Of a stretch of DNA of 64,000 nt, positions 32,398 through 43,639 are shown piece by piece; within the stretch, counting starts at the first letter, position 1; each line of letters opens with the position of its first letter. Under the pieces are notes generated by a model. It ran no database searches. It saw only the letters and a list, made by a program, of their open reading frames with translations, and was not told where the DNA came from. Source of the DNA: Toxorhynchites rutilus septentrionalis (Eukaryota > Arthropoda > Insecta > Diptera > Culicidae); NCBI RefSeq assembly GCF_029784135.1, contig NC_073745.1, positions 79,857,569 through 79,921,568 of the forward strand, in the 5' to 3' direction. The translations under genes were made by a program, and so were the position numbers.

Positions 32398-32836
32398 TAT
32401 TGACGTAGGATTACGTCTTTCGGGAACATATTGGAGTACAAATTGAAAAATTAAAAATCGAGCGCATTGTGAAAACTGTCTAATTTCAAACGCTTATTTC
32501 TCAGTCATTTCATGATGGATTGATGAGATGTTTGTATCAATCGATTTGGGCACTGTTTAACAATTTTTTTTTACATTGGATAAAAAAATATGTATCATGA
32601 AACTAATTATTAAACAATCAAAAAATCTCCAAACGGAAATTCCGTGTGATGGTCGATCTATTCTCTTACATCCAGTGCATCTTCGCTCTGTAGAAATTGG
32701 GATACGGGAGAGTATAATGAAATAAGTTCGACGTTTAATTTTCTGCTCATGTGCGTTGCATTCGGCATTCAGATTCAGTTGTTATTTTGTGTTGTTGTGT
32801 TCAATGATAGATTAAAAAAACCTGCATAATTTAATA
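32398..32836 (+). mobile_element. Epsilon-type HINE, 5' part
   Basis: It starts TTGACGTAGGATTACGTC (palindrome 32402-32417) with the alpha-like tttcgggaacatattgg. It then has a body shared with the copy at 39526 (ctcacatccag/ctcttacatccag, gaaataa, tgatgtgcgt/catgtgcgt, cctgcataattta). A DD37E transposon entered at TA (32835). No 3' hairpin was found beyond the insert. Confidence 0.5.
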
Positions 32837-34132
32837 AAGGGTGTGTCACATCAAATTGCATCACGGAAAAAACGCTGTAGAAATTTAATTTTTAGGAATT
32901 ATATCTTCAGCTTTCGCTTATAATCAGATAGGAGTGTATAGATCACGTTGGCCATGCTTCACTGTCAATTTTTCGTAAATTTGGAAAAATGTCGTCGAAC
33001 GAAAAAGAGCGTCGAGAATTAATCCTGCGCACTCATTTCGAGAATCCGGAGTTGTCACATCGGGACATCGGTAAGATGCTTGAAATCGTCCAATCCACGG
33101 TCAGCAGAGTACTAAAACGATACTTCGAGAACCTAACCATCGACCGGAAGGTGAAGAACGGCAAAAATGGATGCTCCGTCAGTGAAAAAGATCACAAGCG
33201 CGTAGTTAAGCAGTTTAGACGTGATCCGAGAAGTTCGGTCCGGGATGTCGCCAATAAGCTGAATTTGTCAAGTTCATTCGTCCAGCGGACCAAGCAGCGG
33301 GAGGGCCTGCGTACATACAAGGTTCAGAAGGCTCCTAACCGCGACGAAAGGCAAAACATGGTGGGGAAGACGCGAGCCCGGAAGCTGTACACCGAAATGC
33401 TGACGAAGCCGCATTGCCAGGTAATGGACGACGAAACCTACGTCAAAGCGGACTTTCGTCAGCTGCCGGGCCTGTTGTTCTTCTCCGCAGAGGACAAATT
33501 CAGCGTTCCGGAGGAGTTTCGCAAGCAGAAACTATCCAAGTTTGCCAAAAAGTACATGGTGTGGCAAGCGATCTGCTCTTGCGGAAAGCGGAGCGCCCCC
33601 TTCGTGATGACCGGCACGGTAAACGGGCAGGTTTACCTCAAGGAGTGCCTACAGAAGCGCTTACTACCACTATTGAAGCAGCACGAGGGCCCGACCATCT
33701 TCTGGCCGGATCTCGCTTCGTGCCACTATTCAAAGGACGTGTTGGAGTGGTACGAAGCCAACGGGGTCACCTTCGTGCCAAAGGAAATGAACCCGCCCAA
33801 CGCGCCGGAGCTTCGCCCAATAGAGAAATATTGGGCGATTATGAAGCAGGCCCTCCGGAAGAACCCAAAAGTTGTCAAATCGGAGGCGGACTTCAAGAGA
33901 AAATGGATTTCTGTTAAAAAAAACTACAACCTGACGTTATACAGAACCTTATGGACGGGGTAAAGAGGAAGGTGCGAGCATACGGGCTTGGGCTCGAAGT
34001 ATGAATAAAAAGAAAATGCCAAAAGTTGTTTAATAGTTTTTATTTTACTGTCTAAAATTTTCAAAAGATCGGTCTACTGGGCGAATTTCTACAGCGTTTT
34101 TTCCGTGATGCAATTTGATGTGACACACCCTT
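32837..34132 (+). mobile_element. DD37E transposon, best-preserved copy
   Basis: The 49-base terminal repeats are identical at both ends, start AAGGGTGTGTCACATCAAAT and are flanked by TA (32835-32836 and 34133-34134). At 1296 bases it is complete. Near-identity with the copy at 27929-30502 suggests recent activity of this family in the lineage. Confidence 0.95.
32989..34004 (+). pseudogene. DD37E transposase, nearly intact (one C-terminal frameshift)
   Basis: It starts at MSSNEKERREL and is open for 324 codons. N-terminal HTH segments (residues about 1-110) include an SHRDIGKML recognition-like helix. The catalytic residues are Asp in VMDDETYVKADF, Asp in WPDLASCHY and Glu in LRPIEKYW, 37 residues apart. 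Near residue 305 an A-run (about 33916-33923) has gained or lost a base, so the frame ends early at 33961-33963. Another frame continues the expected GVKRKVRAYGLG tail to 34004. Only that tail is affected, so residual activity cannot be excluded. Compared with the sister copy there are only a few substitutions. Confidence 0.85.
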
Positions 34133-34137
34133 TACAC

Positions 34138-34525
34138 ACACCATTGTGTTGTTACAGAATAGCTAGGTCCACGCAACAATCATCAGCGATGGAGATCGAT
34201 CCACGGTCGAAATAAGATCGATTCATCCATAAAACTCCTCCGCTCTGCAAGACACATCGGGCTGCTGTTCTATAAATAACTCAACAATGATCAATCAACT
34301 GGATAATGGAAGAACAGAAAGAATACTCTTACGCCTAAATGGCTACTGTGTGAATGTATCATATGTAATGGTATAGAAGGAATACTGGCGAACGGCAACT
34401 CTGTAATGTGCTAATTATAGATATGATAACCATGTGACATGTACACGATTAAAATTCGGCTCTGTTACAGCTAAAATGCTAATGAGCCTTGATTAAATAA
34501 ATGGGATAAAAAAAATAAATCATGT
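34138..34525 (+). mobile_element. tRNA-derived SINE (second family), head-truncated
   Basis: It matches the SINE at 11539-12484 in opposite orientation, from ttgtgttgttacagaata through gcgatggagatcgatccacg to gctaaaatgctaatgagcc. It ends in an A-rich tail (ggataaaaaaaataaat). The tRNA-like head with the B box is missing. It directly abuts the right TA of the DD37E transposon, which therefore may have cut it. Confidence 0.7.
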
Positions 34526-35399
34526 CGCATAGATTTGTATAGGTCGGTAGGTATTCCCAAAAACAGATTACACAATAGTGCACCGTGACGATACGTTTTA
34601 GAAATCGTCGACTAGCTAATTGGCCTTAATTTGATTTATCGATCATCTGAATCGGCCCAGCTGTTCAAAAGTTATGATTTAAAAAAAAACATTTTCACTG
34701 TTCGGAATTTGAGACAGGGTTCGGAATATGAGTCAGTGAAAAAAAATGAGGTTCAGAATTTAAGACAAATCTGATTTAACATATGATTAGTTTTTCACCA
34801 TTAATATGCATTTGTAAATCAAATTGCAAATGAAAAAGAAAGCTCTATTGTGTCCAAAAATCAAATTAATTTCGCGAAAAAGTACCATTCTGTGAGAGGT
34901 CAATTCCCCATTTCGTTTCTCACTGTTTTCAATCCAGCTTTCCGCATTTTTCAACTGCATCGTTTCCTGGTGGTGATGCGCTTGGTGGGGTCAGTTAGTT
35001 CTTCTGCCCACATTTGGACAGGAGGCTAGGAAGAAGAATTTTTCACTCCGCTGATTTCAAAGGGCTGGCGGTGGCGGCCGCTTGGTGGCTTTGCTGTCAG
35101 CGGTGCCAGTTTACCGTGGTAATTTACATTTAACAAACTTATCTTGTTGTGATTTATTTCAAATTAATTTTCAATAAGTGACTTCTCTGCATGTGATTTT
35201 TCCTCATGTGACTATTATAAATATATTTACCTCAAGTGATTTCCTCCAAAGTGTTTCGCGATGCTTGAGATATAAGCTGCGTTGAAGTTGTCCCCCGCCA
35301 TTTCGTTCACTGCCCTACGGTTACTGTACCCCGCTGCCTATTGCTTTAAACTTAATTTTTTTTTCTTCACCTGGCTGTACCGCGGTATGGTTTCACACG
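34526..35399. other. AT-rich DNA with dispersed-repeat fragment
   Basis: Bases 34625-34690 match the fold-back repeat at 20005-20070. The remainder shows no gene. A cccccgccatttcgtt block at about 35291 resembles the stretch at about 40232. Confidence 0.4.
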
Positions 35400-35689
35400 A
35401 ACAAATATTATCAATGGTATCCCCACAACTCACACTTCCCCCAAATGGGCTGATCCTTTTGGCGAGAATTTGCAAATTTTACTATTGAAAGCAACCGAAG
35501 GAAATATTCTTCCAGCTAGTCCTTTTGTAGTTTCTATATCGATTCAATGTGTGATAGGCCGAAAATTTAAAGATGCTAAACCACAACTCGACGATATGAA
35601 TCGTCTACAATATACGCTACAAATCTATATCTATAAAAATGGATTTCTGCCTAACAGTCTGTCTATCTGATTCTTATGGACTCGGAAAA

Positions 35690-36090
35690 AAACTGAACCG
35701 ATCGGTATGAAAATTTCCTACATACCAATTTTTGGGGTTAGGGAAGGTTCTTATGATAGTTCGAGACCCCTCCCCCCACTCTAAGAGGGGGCTACCATAC
35801 AAATGAAACACAAATTTCTGCATTACTCGAGGATTAATCAAGCAAATGAAACAAAATTTGGCATGTGGAGGTTTTAGGGTGCAATAAATGATTCTATGGT
35901 GGTTAGATCGTCCTCCCCCTTCTCTTAAGGGGGGCAGGCATACAAATGAAACACAAACTTCTGCATTACTCGAAAACTGATTCGGCGAAATTCGGCATGA
36001 GAAGATTTTAGGGGACACGAAACGTTTCTATGGTGAATAGACACTCCTCCCCGCTCTCTCTGAGGGTGGGGGAGCTGCCATACAAATTTA
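35690..36090 (+). repeat. 115-130-bp tandem repeat, left part
   Basis: Units contain catacaaatgaaacacaaat, ttctgcattactcg, aaatttggcatgtgg and agaggggg-type purine or pyrimidine runs. About three units are visible. Long ORFs cross the array on the minus strand and are products of the repeat. Confidence 0.8.
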
Positions 36091-37430
36091 TTTATTTATT
36101 TATTTATTTCTTTGAATCATCTGACTCTCATTTGGTCTAAATTATTATTTAAAACTAAACGTCACAACTACATATAATGCTTTGGTCATACGGAATAAAA
36201 ACGATACAAAATACAAAATAAGTCATCTATGAATGAGTCGTCTATAAAAGGTGGCCGAGAAAATATTGAAGTCAAATAAGTCGAAAACTTCGTTGAAACG
36301 GACTGACATGAAACGGACAGGATTATGCAACGCATAGTTCACACCGCGTCCTTCGAGATACAGGAAGTTTCCGACACGAAGAGTACGTTCAGGCGCATAA
36401 ATATTGATTTGTGTCAACAGTGCAGGGCAGTCGATTCCGGCGGTCAAAAGTTTAGCGACAAACATAGCTTGAGCGTTGAACCGCCTTCTTTCCAGCGTCT
36501 CCAGTCCCAAAAGTTGACAACGCGCCTCGTATGGTGGCAAGTTTAGTGGATCCCGCCACGGAAGGTTCCATAGAGCATGTCGTACGAATTTCCGCTGAAC
36601 AGACTCAATTCTTGAAATCCAATTTGCTTGAAATGGGCACCATACAAACTCCAGTATGGATCGAACTAACAAGCAGTAGAGAGATCGGAGACAGTGTAGA
36701 TCACGGAATTCCCTTGTAATTTTAAGGATGAATCCTAACTGCCGGTTGGCTTTAGCGATTATTTCACTGAAGTGTAGTCGAAAGCTGAGTGCATTATCGA
36801 GTGTCACTCCAAGGTCTCGGATATGGCTTACTCGTGACAGAACTTGGCCACAGATGGAGTTGCCAAACACAATTGGCTTTAGCTTACGATGGAACGAAAT
36901 AGTACTGCATTTCGTGATGCTGAGCGACATTATATTTCTTGAGCGCCATTCTTCAAAACAGTCGACCATATTCTGAAGTGTAAAGCAATCAAGAGCGTTC
37001 CTGATAACCATAAAGATTTTCACATCATCGGCGTAAAAAAAGCGGCAGCCAGGTGGAAGTAGTAAGGACACTTCATTGATGAACAATGAGAACAACAGTG
37101 GGCCTAGGTTGCTTCCTTGAGACACTCCCGAAAGATTGGAGAAACTCGCAGATTACGCAGATCCAATGTTGACACACATCCACCGATCTGTTAGATAAGA
37201 GTTCAACCATATCGTGAATCTCGAGGAAATGCCTAGTTTGTTCAGCCTTGCTATCAGGATTTTGTGATCGACACGGTCGAAAGCAGCCTTAAGGTCTGTG
37301 TACACTGCGTCCACCTGAGTGCCTTGCTCCATGCTGCGCAGACAGAAAGAAACAAAGTCGACCAAATTGGTAGCGACTGACCTTTTTGGGAAGAATCCAT
37401 GCTGATCTTGTGAGTGAAGCATACATTTCT
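36091..37430 (-). mobile_element. Non-LTR retrotransposon, 5'-truncated, (TAAA)n tail
   Basis: It reads leftward. RT coding covers 36223-37434, followed by a 3' UTR of about 100 bases and a tail of ATAAA/AAAT repeats at 36091-36112. Short-repeat tails instead of poly(A), and the RT sequence, point to the I/Loner-R1 side of the non-LTR tree. It is inserted in the 115-130-bp tandem repeat, which resumes at about 37430. Confidence 0.8.
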
Positions 37431-37434
37431 GCAT
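36223..37434 (-). pseudogene. Reverse transcriptase fragment (fingers, palm and thumb)
   Basis: The N-terminal piece (37153-37434) has HGFFPKRSVATNL and VYTDLKAAFDRVDH, with the first catalytic Asp. After a break near 37130-37155 the larger piece (36223-37125) has SQGSNLGPLLFSLFIN and the catalytic FYADDVKIF at about 37020-37040, followed by thumb and a WIxRIExVQRKFVR segment. The stop is at 36223. Endonuclease and gag-like ORF1 are missing. It is the same clade as the fragment at 43728-45197. Confidence 0.8.
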
Positions 37435-37690
37435 AACTCAAGAACTTATTAAGCGAACGGAACAAAATTTGGCATGTGGAGGTTTTAGGGGACATGAAAC
37501 ATTTCTATGGCTGCCATAGAAATGAAACACAAATTTCTGCATAACTCGAAAACCAATCAATCCAATGGAGCCAAATTTGGCATGTGAAGGTTTTTGAATA
37601 CGAGAAATGTTTCTATGATGGTATGACACCCCTGCCTCCTCTGAAATAGAGAGGGGTTCCATAAAAATAATACATATTTCAACCAAACAT
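37430..37690 (+). repeat. 115-130-bp tandem repeat, right part
   Basis: It continues the array split by the retrotransposon: ttctgcataactcaag, aaatttggcatgtgg(a), ggggacatgaaac, and gaaatagagagggg. About two units. Confidence 0.8.
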
Positions 37691-37840
37691 ATTCCAACCA
37701 ATCATGACAATGAAAATTTTCGGAAAACTCTGAAGGGAAATGGAAAAATTCGGAAAATTCAATTCGCATATATTCTACAATTACATATTGACAGGCGTTG
37801 TTAGTTCATTTGATGTTTGCGGTAACGAAATTGATTTTTT

Positions 37841-38797
37841 TTTTGACGTGGGACTACGTCTAACCGGAATATATGGGGTAAAATGAAAACCAAAACACAG
37901 AACATGCAGGAAAAAATGAAAGATTTCGAATGCTTATAACTCGAACATTTATTAATGGATTCGAAAGATGTTTGTATCAATTGATAGGGAATATTTCTAC
38001 GCATCTATCGCAATTAATAAAATGTTATTTTTCATTAAAAAAACAATTGAATAACTGTAAAATGTTAAGCATTCCCCAAACGCCCCAACTGCCTCGTTTT
38101 GATTGGTCCGATTTACCGCTTCCCCAACACAGCCATCTAAACCAGGCAGCCTTGGGGAAATCGGCATTGCAAATACATGAAAGTAGGGAGATTTTTGTTT
38201 TCACCGAAATCGGCATTGCAAACACACGAAAGTAAGGGGAGTTTTTGTTCCCACCGAAATGTGTTCCCTAACAGAGATTTCTAAACCAAGGTTCCTGGAG
38301 GAAATCGGCATTGCAAATTTATGCAAATTTGGGGTATTTTTGTTCCGACTGAAACGTATTTCCCTAACACAGTCGGGAAATCGGTATTGCAAATTCATGC
38401 AAGTCAGGAGTATTTTTGTTCCGACTGAAATGTGTTTCCCTAACACAGACTTCAGAACCAAGGAGTCTGGGGAAATCGGCTTTGCAAATAAATGCAAACG
38501 GCGAGTACTTTAGTCGCTTGATAATTCTTCCGTTTGCATATTTTGTCCTAGGCACCATATCAAACGTAAAAGGACTGTCATTAAATTTACTTGTAACAAG
38601 AACATAATCTATCACAATGCATGAGTTGACCTTACATGACATACGTTCAATTTTTTACTCACAAAGCAAATATATTGAATTCAATTGTTTCATTGAATCA
38701 AGAATTTAATCAATACAAACAAATAATTGCTAAGCTAAAGTACAACGTCCCACGTCAACCTTGCAGTTATATCATAGATATAACCCATCCATTTTTT
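37841..38797 (+). mobile_element. Beta-type HINE
   Basis: The 5' end is TTTT plus GACGTGGGACTACGTC at 37845-37860. The subterminal 3' motif reads tcccacgtcaa (rc TTGACGTGGGA), keeping the same G as its own 5' end. The hairpin AGTTATATC / GATATAACC around ATA is at 38765-38785, then a T-run. Four 95-bp units lie in the middle. At about 957 bases it is the cleanest beta copy. Confidence 0.8.
38100..38515 (+). repeat. About four 95-bp tandem units
   Basis: Blocks gaaatcggcattgcaaat, ttttgttccgactga and ctaacacagacttcagaacc recur. One unit boundary (38365-38375) shows an internal deletion. Confidence 0.85.
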
Positions 38798-39206
38798 TTA
38801 AAGTGGAAATGAATTTTAATGTGATAAAACGCATTCCTATATCTTCTTCTATCAGTATAAATAAAAATGGATTACCGAATGTGTTGATAAGAGCAAAACT
38901 CGAGGACGGAATTGTCCGATTTAGGGCTGTTTTTATTCAAACATTTATTCCATGTAACGGAGAAACATTTCATTTGCAAGTGGTTGAAAAATCTTGAATT
39001 GTGAATTGTGTCTGAAAATAATGTGATATTATAATGACGAGTTTTGGTAGAAGTACTAGGAATTTTATAATAACTGGTAATTTTATAGGGTAGCTTAGAA
39101 AATCAATCAATGAACAGTTTTGTGCTTAGTTGCACTCAGTAAGAAAACGTGAATGTGTTGACGAAAAATAAATTTTGGGCGGGACGAAGTTTTCCGGGTC
39201 GGCTAG
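38798..39206 (+). other. Right part of possible Helitron, terminus CTAG
   Basis: A 60-codon plus-strand frame (38806-38997) is AT-rich and unidentified. The end ggctag at 39201-39206 is followed by T, and a weak CGGGA/TTCCG stem precedes it, as in Helitron 3' ends. Bases 39207-39520 hold an unidentified 65-codon ORF and no repeat. Confidence 0.35.
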
Positions 39207-39521
39207 TATGAGATGAAAAGCAGGTTCAAAAGCTTTTGGGTACGAAGTCGTTAATCGACAAGACCCCTATTGAAATTATATACCATACCATCCTTAATCA
39301 ACGCAAATGCGTGGTTACCTGCCGGGATGTAGTCTTTATGACGAAAGAACAGCTTCTTACTGAACTCTTTGACCAGAAAGTGTTCGGTCTCAGAAAAATA
39401 TTTCGGTTGTTACAATTTTGGACACATTTTTAAGAAGTGTATGAAGAAAATCCAACTTTGTCTTAACTGTGGTGAACTTCACCCTGAACGAAACAATAAT
39501 GATAGAGACAGAGCAATGAAT

Positions 39522-40637
39522 TTTTGACGTAGGATTACGTCTTTCGGGGGCTTATTGAGGGTACAAATTGGAAAACGAGAATCGATCGCATTATGAAAAA
39601 TGTCCAATTTTGAACACTTATTATTCAGTCATTTCATGATGGATATATGAGATTTTTGTGTCAATCGATTTGGGCACTCCATAACAATTTATAACATTAA
39701 AGAGAATACATATATATCATGTAACTAATTATCGATCAATTGAAAAATCTCAACCACTATCCAAACGGAAATCTCTCGTTTTGATTGGTCTATTTGTGAA
39801 AGCAATCTTTGTTCTCACATCCAGTTACTCTGCACTCTGTACAAATTAGATTCCGGGACTATGTAATGAAATAATGTTTGATTTAGTGCTGATGTGCGTC
39901 GCATATGTTTTATGTTTCTGAAAACCAGTTTCAGTTGTTGTTCTTGTATTGTGGTGTTTTATTCTTTTTAATTTTAATTTTAAAATCTGCGTAATTCAAT
40001 ACAATATTGCTTGGATTCTTTGGCGGCAATTTCTAGACATTTCCCAAATATGTTTAGCAGTGACTTATTTGCTAAGTCTGGTTTACTTTGTAATTTTTCT
40101 CAAGTGATTGTGATTTTTACTCCTGGTGTTTGTAATATCGGAAACCCTTATCCGAATATTTCTTCATGGTCTTTTAGTGATTTTTTTCTTTTCTCGGTGG
40201 ATTCACAGCCTAATTGCTATGTCGTTTGTCCCCCGCCGTTTTTCGTTCCCTACCAGTTTTTTGTTGTGTTGTGTTTAATAATAGATTTAAAAACCTGCAT
40301 AATTTATTACACCATCATTTCTGACAATCTAATCAAACTGTGTAGCCTTTCACTCACAATATCATGTCGCATACGTTCTCTCTTTACCGATTTCTCAAAA
40401 GAAATTATATCACACTTTGATTGATTCCCTCTCCATCAAACCTAACTACCTCACTCGCTCCATCCTAGTCCTAAATCTCAATCCTGTCGGATCAATTTAG
40501 TGTTGGATTTAGTCATTATTAAATTGTTAGACTTAATTATATAGAAAATAAGTTTTAATTTAAGGTGAAATTTGACTCTATAAAGGCAAGATTATAGGCA
40601 TTCGTTACTGATTAAATAAACGTTTTTGGAAAAAAAA
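39522..40637 (+). mobile_element. Epsilon-type HINE, 5' part, 3' end unresolved
   Basis: It starts TTTTT plus GACGTAGGATTACGTC at 39526-39541. The first about 250 bases are alpha-like, followed by the block shared with 32640-32836. A second part shared with the 32.8-kb copy (gtgttgtgtttaataatagatttaaaaacctgcataattta, in pieces) lies at about 40264-40305. The end at about 40600 reads taaataaacgtttttgg and A-run, which could be the tail of another retroelement. No 3' hairpin. Its open frame at 40011-40424 is unidentified and AT-rich. Confidence 0.45.
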
Positions 40638-41863
40638 AGTCACAGGAGGGTTGTGTCCGAGACACGACCGCATAGTTGACGTAGGATTCCGTTAGGCTAT
40701 CTGTTTATTTTGGGTATGTTTGAAGAATTACATCGTTAAACTCTTTGATAATAATTCGGTGCCCTGAAAAATGCCGTTTTGTTTGGTTGTTGGGTATTGT
40801 TTGTTCACTCCACCAGTGTTTACCGAGTGATGATGACTGAAGGAAGGTAAACAGTCGTAGGATGGTACGTATCAGACAAAAGATACCAGAGTGGAACGAG
40901 ATATGATGAGAACCGCTCTCTGTGATCCTAGACGAGATGCCTCCTGTGTTATGTATGGATGAAATAATGAAAAAAAACTCACCAATGTAACATAAGATAA
41001 TTACCAATACCGAACACAATTATCATTTTTTATCTCATCAGTAAAAACATGTTACTTTAATATAGAGAAATCATATTTGAAATGGAAAAGTAATTTTCTT
41101 TTATAATTTTTACTTTCTGAGTGCTTATTCAACCCAATGCGAATTTTAATTGGGCGAACAACACCTAATACTATATGTAGAGCATATTGGAAATCACTTT
41201 TTCTACTATTTCTTCACTTTTCCAATCTTTCTCGTCGTATAAACTTTCCCTGGGTGAAAATGAACACAACAAAACAGACAGCTTAAACCAAACGACCCGT
41301 TCTTGAGCGGGAACACACCTTGGTTTTTATTTATGAAAATTGAAATAAATCGTTTCATATATCAAGTCATTTTAACACAAATGCTACCATATACAATTTT
41401 ACACTTACACTTGTGCTAAATTTTTCACAATACACGATCGGTCATTAAAATGTAATTTCACGAAGCAGCCAACTTTAAAGTTCCAAAGTTAAATTTTATT
41501 TGCTAGAATTAATCGTATACTCACCTTGCTTGCAATATAAAAATGCCCTCTACTTTCATGTATTTGCATTGTCGATTTCCCCCAGGCAGCTTGGTTTTGC
41601 AATCAGAAGTGGGTATTTCCGTTAGGAAAGGGGTTGAGATTTTTCAATTGATCGATAGTTAGTTACATGATATATATTATTTTATTCAAGGTTTTCACCT
41701 TTTATAGAGTGCCGAAATCGTTTGATGCAAAAATCTCATTAATCCACCATGAAATGACTGAGCAATAAGCGTTTGAAATTGGACATTTTTCACGATGCGA
41801 TCGATTTTCGTTTTTCAATTTGTGACCCGATATGTTTCCGAAGGAAGTAATTCTACGTCAAAA
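40638..41863 (-). mobile_element. Alpha-type HINE, H2B-like
   Basis: It reads leftward. The 5' end at the right is rc of gtaattctacgtcaaaa (41845-41863). The 3' end at the left has gtcacaggagg, the hairpin with arms GGTTGTGTC and GACACGACC around CGA at 40649-40669, and gttgacgtaggattcc. One 95-bp unit remains (about 41555-41605). The H2B-like relic is at 40760-40960. Confidence 0.8.
40760..40960 (-). pseudogene. H2B: H2B-like 3' end, fourth copy, hairpin decayed
   Basis: On the minus strand the 3' hairpin region reads GGCATTTTTCAGGGCA (40760-40775), so the stem is broken. The upstream EASRL-like and ITSRE-like blocks match the other copies, and AAAGAG is kept at about 40740-40746 on that strand. 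Confidence 0.4.
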
Positions 41864-41986
41864 TCATGTCAAATACATTTATATAGCTCGGTGAGCATTT
41901 AAAACATATCCGAATAGTGTTTTCTATGTGAAAGCACAGAATTTAGTGCTGTGTTCTTTGTCTTCCCGTATTTCCGAATCTCCGAA

Positions 41987-42183
41987 TTTTTCACGTAGAA
42001 TTACTTCTTCCAGGGGTACAAAACCGAAAATCGATCGCATTATGCAAAATTTCCGATTACTCATTCATTTCATGATGGATTTAATTTTCAAACATCCAAA
42101 ATCAGCATGCAGCAGATATCCTAACGTCGTAACCCCATGTGAACAATGCGGTCGTTTCGCGGACACAACCCTCCTGTGACTTT
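41987..42183 (+). mobile_element. Mini alpha HINE, about 200 bases
   Basis: It starts TTTTTCACGTAGAATTACTT (decayed GACGTAGGATTACG) and keeps about 90 bases of alpha 5' body (ggggtacaaaaccg, cattatgcaaaattt, tttcatgatgga). It then jumps to the last 80 bases: aatcagca, tcctaacgtcg, the hairpin GGTCGTTTC / GGACACAACC (42150-42170) and cctcctgtgac. It is an internal-deletion derivative with both termini. Confidence 0.7.
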
Positions 42184-43639
42184 TCTCTGAGGGGCCACAA
42201 ACATGTGTTAGTCATGTTAGTCATTTAATCGGCCCGAAAAAAATGAATAAATAAATAAAGTTGGTGTCCAAGACCAAGATTGCATTGATAACGTAAGACT
42301 GCGAAATAATACCGACGAAAAACAAAGATCAAAAATATTCAATAATGAAACTCTTTGGTAGAAACATCATGTAGCACTAATAAGCACTGATGAATGAAGC
42401 AATAAAAAGCCAACTTGAGCAGATTTTCAAACTTGCTCTCATAATCAACATGTACTGTTGATTGCTCGCTGTCTAGAGCGACGCTGAATCACTGAGCATT
42501 CTGAGTATCCAAGTATTTCTTAGCAAAATTACATTTCCAACGCTCCAAAGAACATTCAGAACGGCGACATAAAATAAGAGCCGAATCGGGTGTGTGTTAC
42601 GGTGGCACTGTCGACAGCAACCGTTGTGGAACAAAATTTCACCTTTTAATTTTCCTTCGAAGAACCCAACTCTTATATCTTTTTCACATTCGGCTTCAAT
42701 AGTGCTGCACTGCGCTACACAAACCTGTCATCACTTTCAACCCGGAAACTATGTTTGAATTCACGAAAATTAATTCATCGATCGGGAAAAGTCAGCAATA
42801 ACTAAATTAAAATAATATGAAATTAAATTTAAAAAAAAATTCGCGATTTATCAGTCATCTTGCTAGCGAAAAGATGGAAGCGATAACGAGGCTTTTCAAA
42901 TGGCCTTTCTCTATATTAAGTGTTTACATTTCCAAAACGATTTTTTAAGGCCTGATGCGAGTGATCTGAGAAAGTCTGAGAGTCTGAGAAAGACTATATT
43001 CCAAAACAACATCATCATTACATCAATAAATTCGAATACACTCCAAAATTCACACAAGCTCTCTTCTAGTAAAAACATAAAAAAATAATTTATGATTATG
43101 TTTTAAGCATCGAAATTATTGAAATAACTAGAGTCGAAAATTTTGATTTTGTCGATGCAGTTGAAGATGGGCGATTCATGATTAATTCTTGTTCTCACGA
43201 GAACAATACACGAGAGTTGTTTCTTCATTGCCAATATACGTTTCACACTCAGTATGCATCGCAAATGTTCTTCTCGTGCTAGACACAGTGCAGTCCGAGG
43301 TGATTACATATGTATTTTCCCACCACCGTTGTTTATTAGATAAACCATAAAATCAACGATTCGTACGTGTGATTCAATCCTACAGCCAATAATCTCATAA
43401 CGGTCGGAAAACTAACGCTTTTACTATGTTTCTGCCCATCAGTGCAATCTCTGCACTATGCTCGTATTCCGAGAATGCATTCTGAGGAGGAAAACATTAC
43501 ATATCCGTTCAACGCACAAGCGCAATAGCACAATAATGATGGTGCTTTCACAATCATCCGAAGACTTGCATCAACTGCTCACCAATCTTGACTTCGATCA
43601 CTTCGTTCGGTCAGCGAAGAGGTGTTTTCTTTCAAATAT
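42184..43639. other. Mostly unassigned DNA
   Basis: At 42253-42295 ttggtgtccaagaccaa and gcattgataacgtaagact resemble a decayed alpha 3' end on the minus strand. Otherwise no gene or repeat was recognised; ORFs here are short. Confidence 0.4.

Larger units (their letters stand above)
35400..39206 (+). mobile_element. Possible Helitron-like element, split by two insertions
   Basis: The stretch contains gattcttatggactcgg, then 115-130-bp repeats (35690-36090 and 37430-37690). It ends at cgggacgaagt...ccgggtcggCTAG at 39206, followed by T. I associate this terminal sequence and repeat set with insect Helitrons, from memory. A non-LTR retrotransposon (about 36090-37430) and a beta HINE (37841-38797) lie inside. 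The 5' terminus and Rep/helicase coding are not recognised, so the unity of the region is inferred. Confidence 0.35.

Noticed and set aside
35674..36018. Proline- and lysine-rich minus-strand ORFs with PPHAKFC motifs here and at 37438-37701
   Set aside because: Translations of the 115-130-bp tandem repeat; every unit yields the same peptide and no start or domain is credible.
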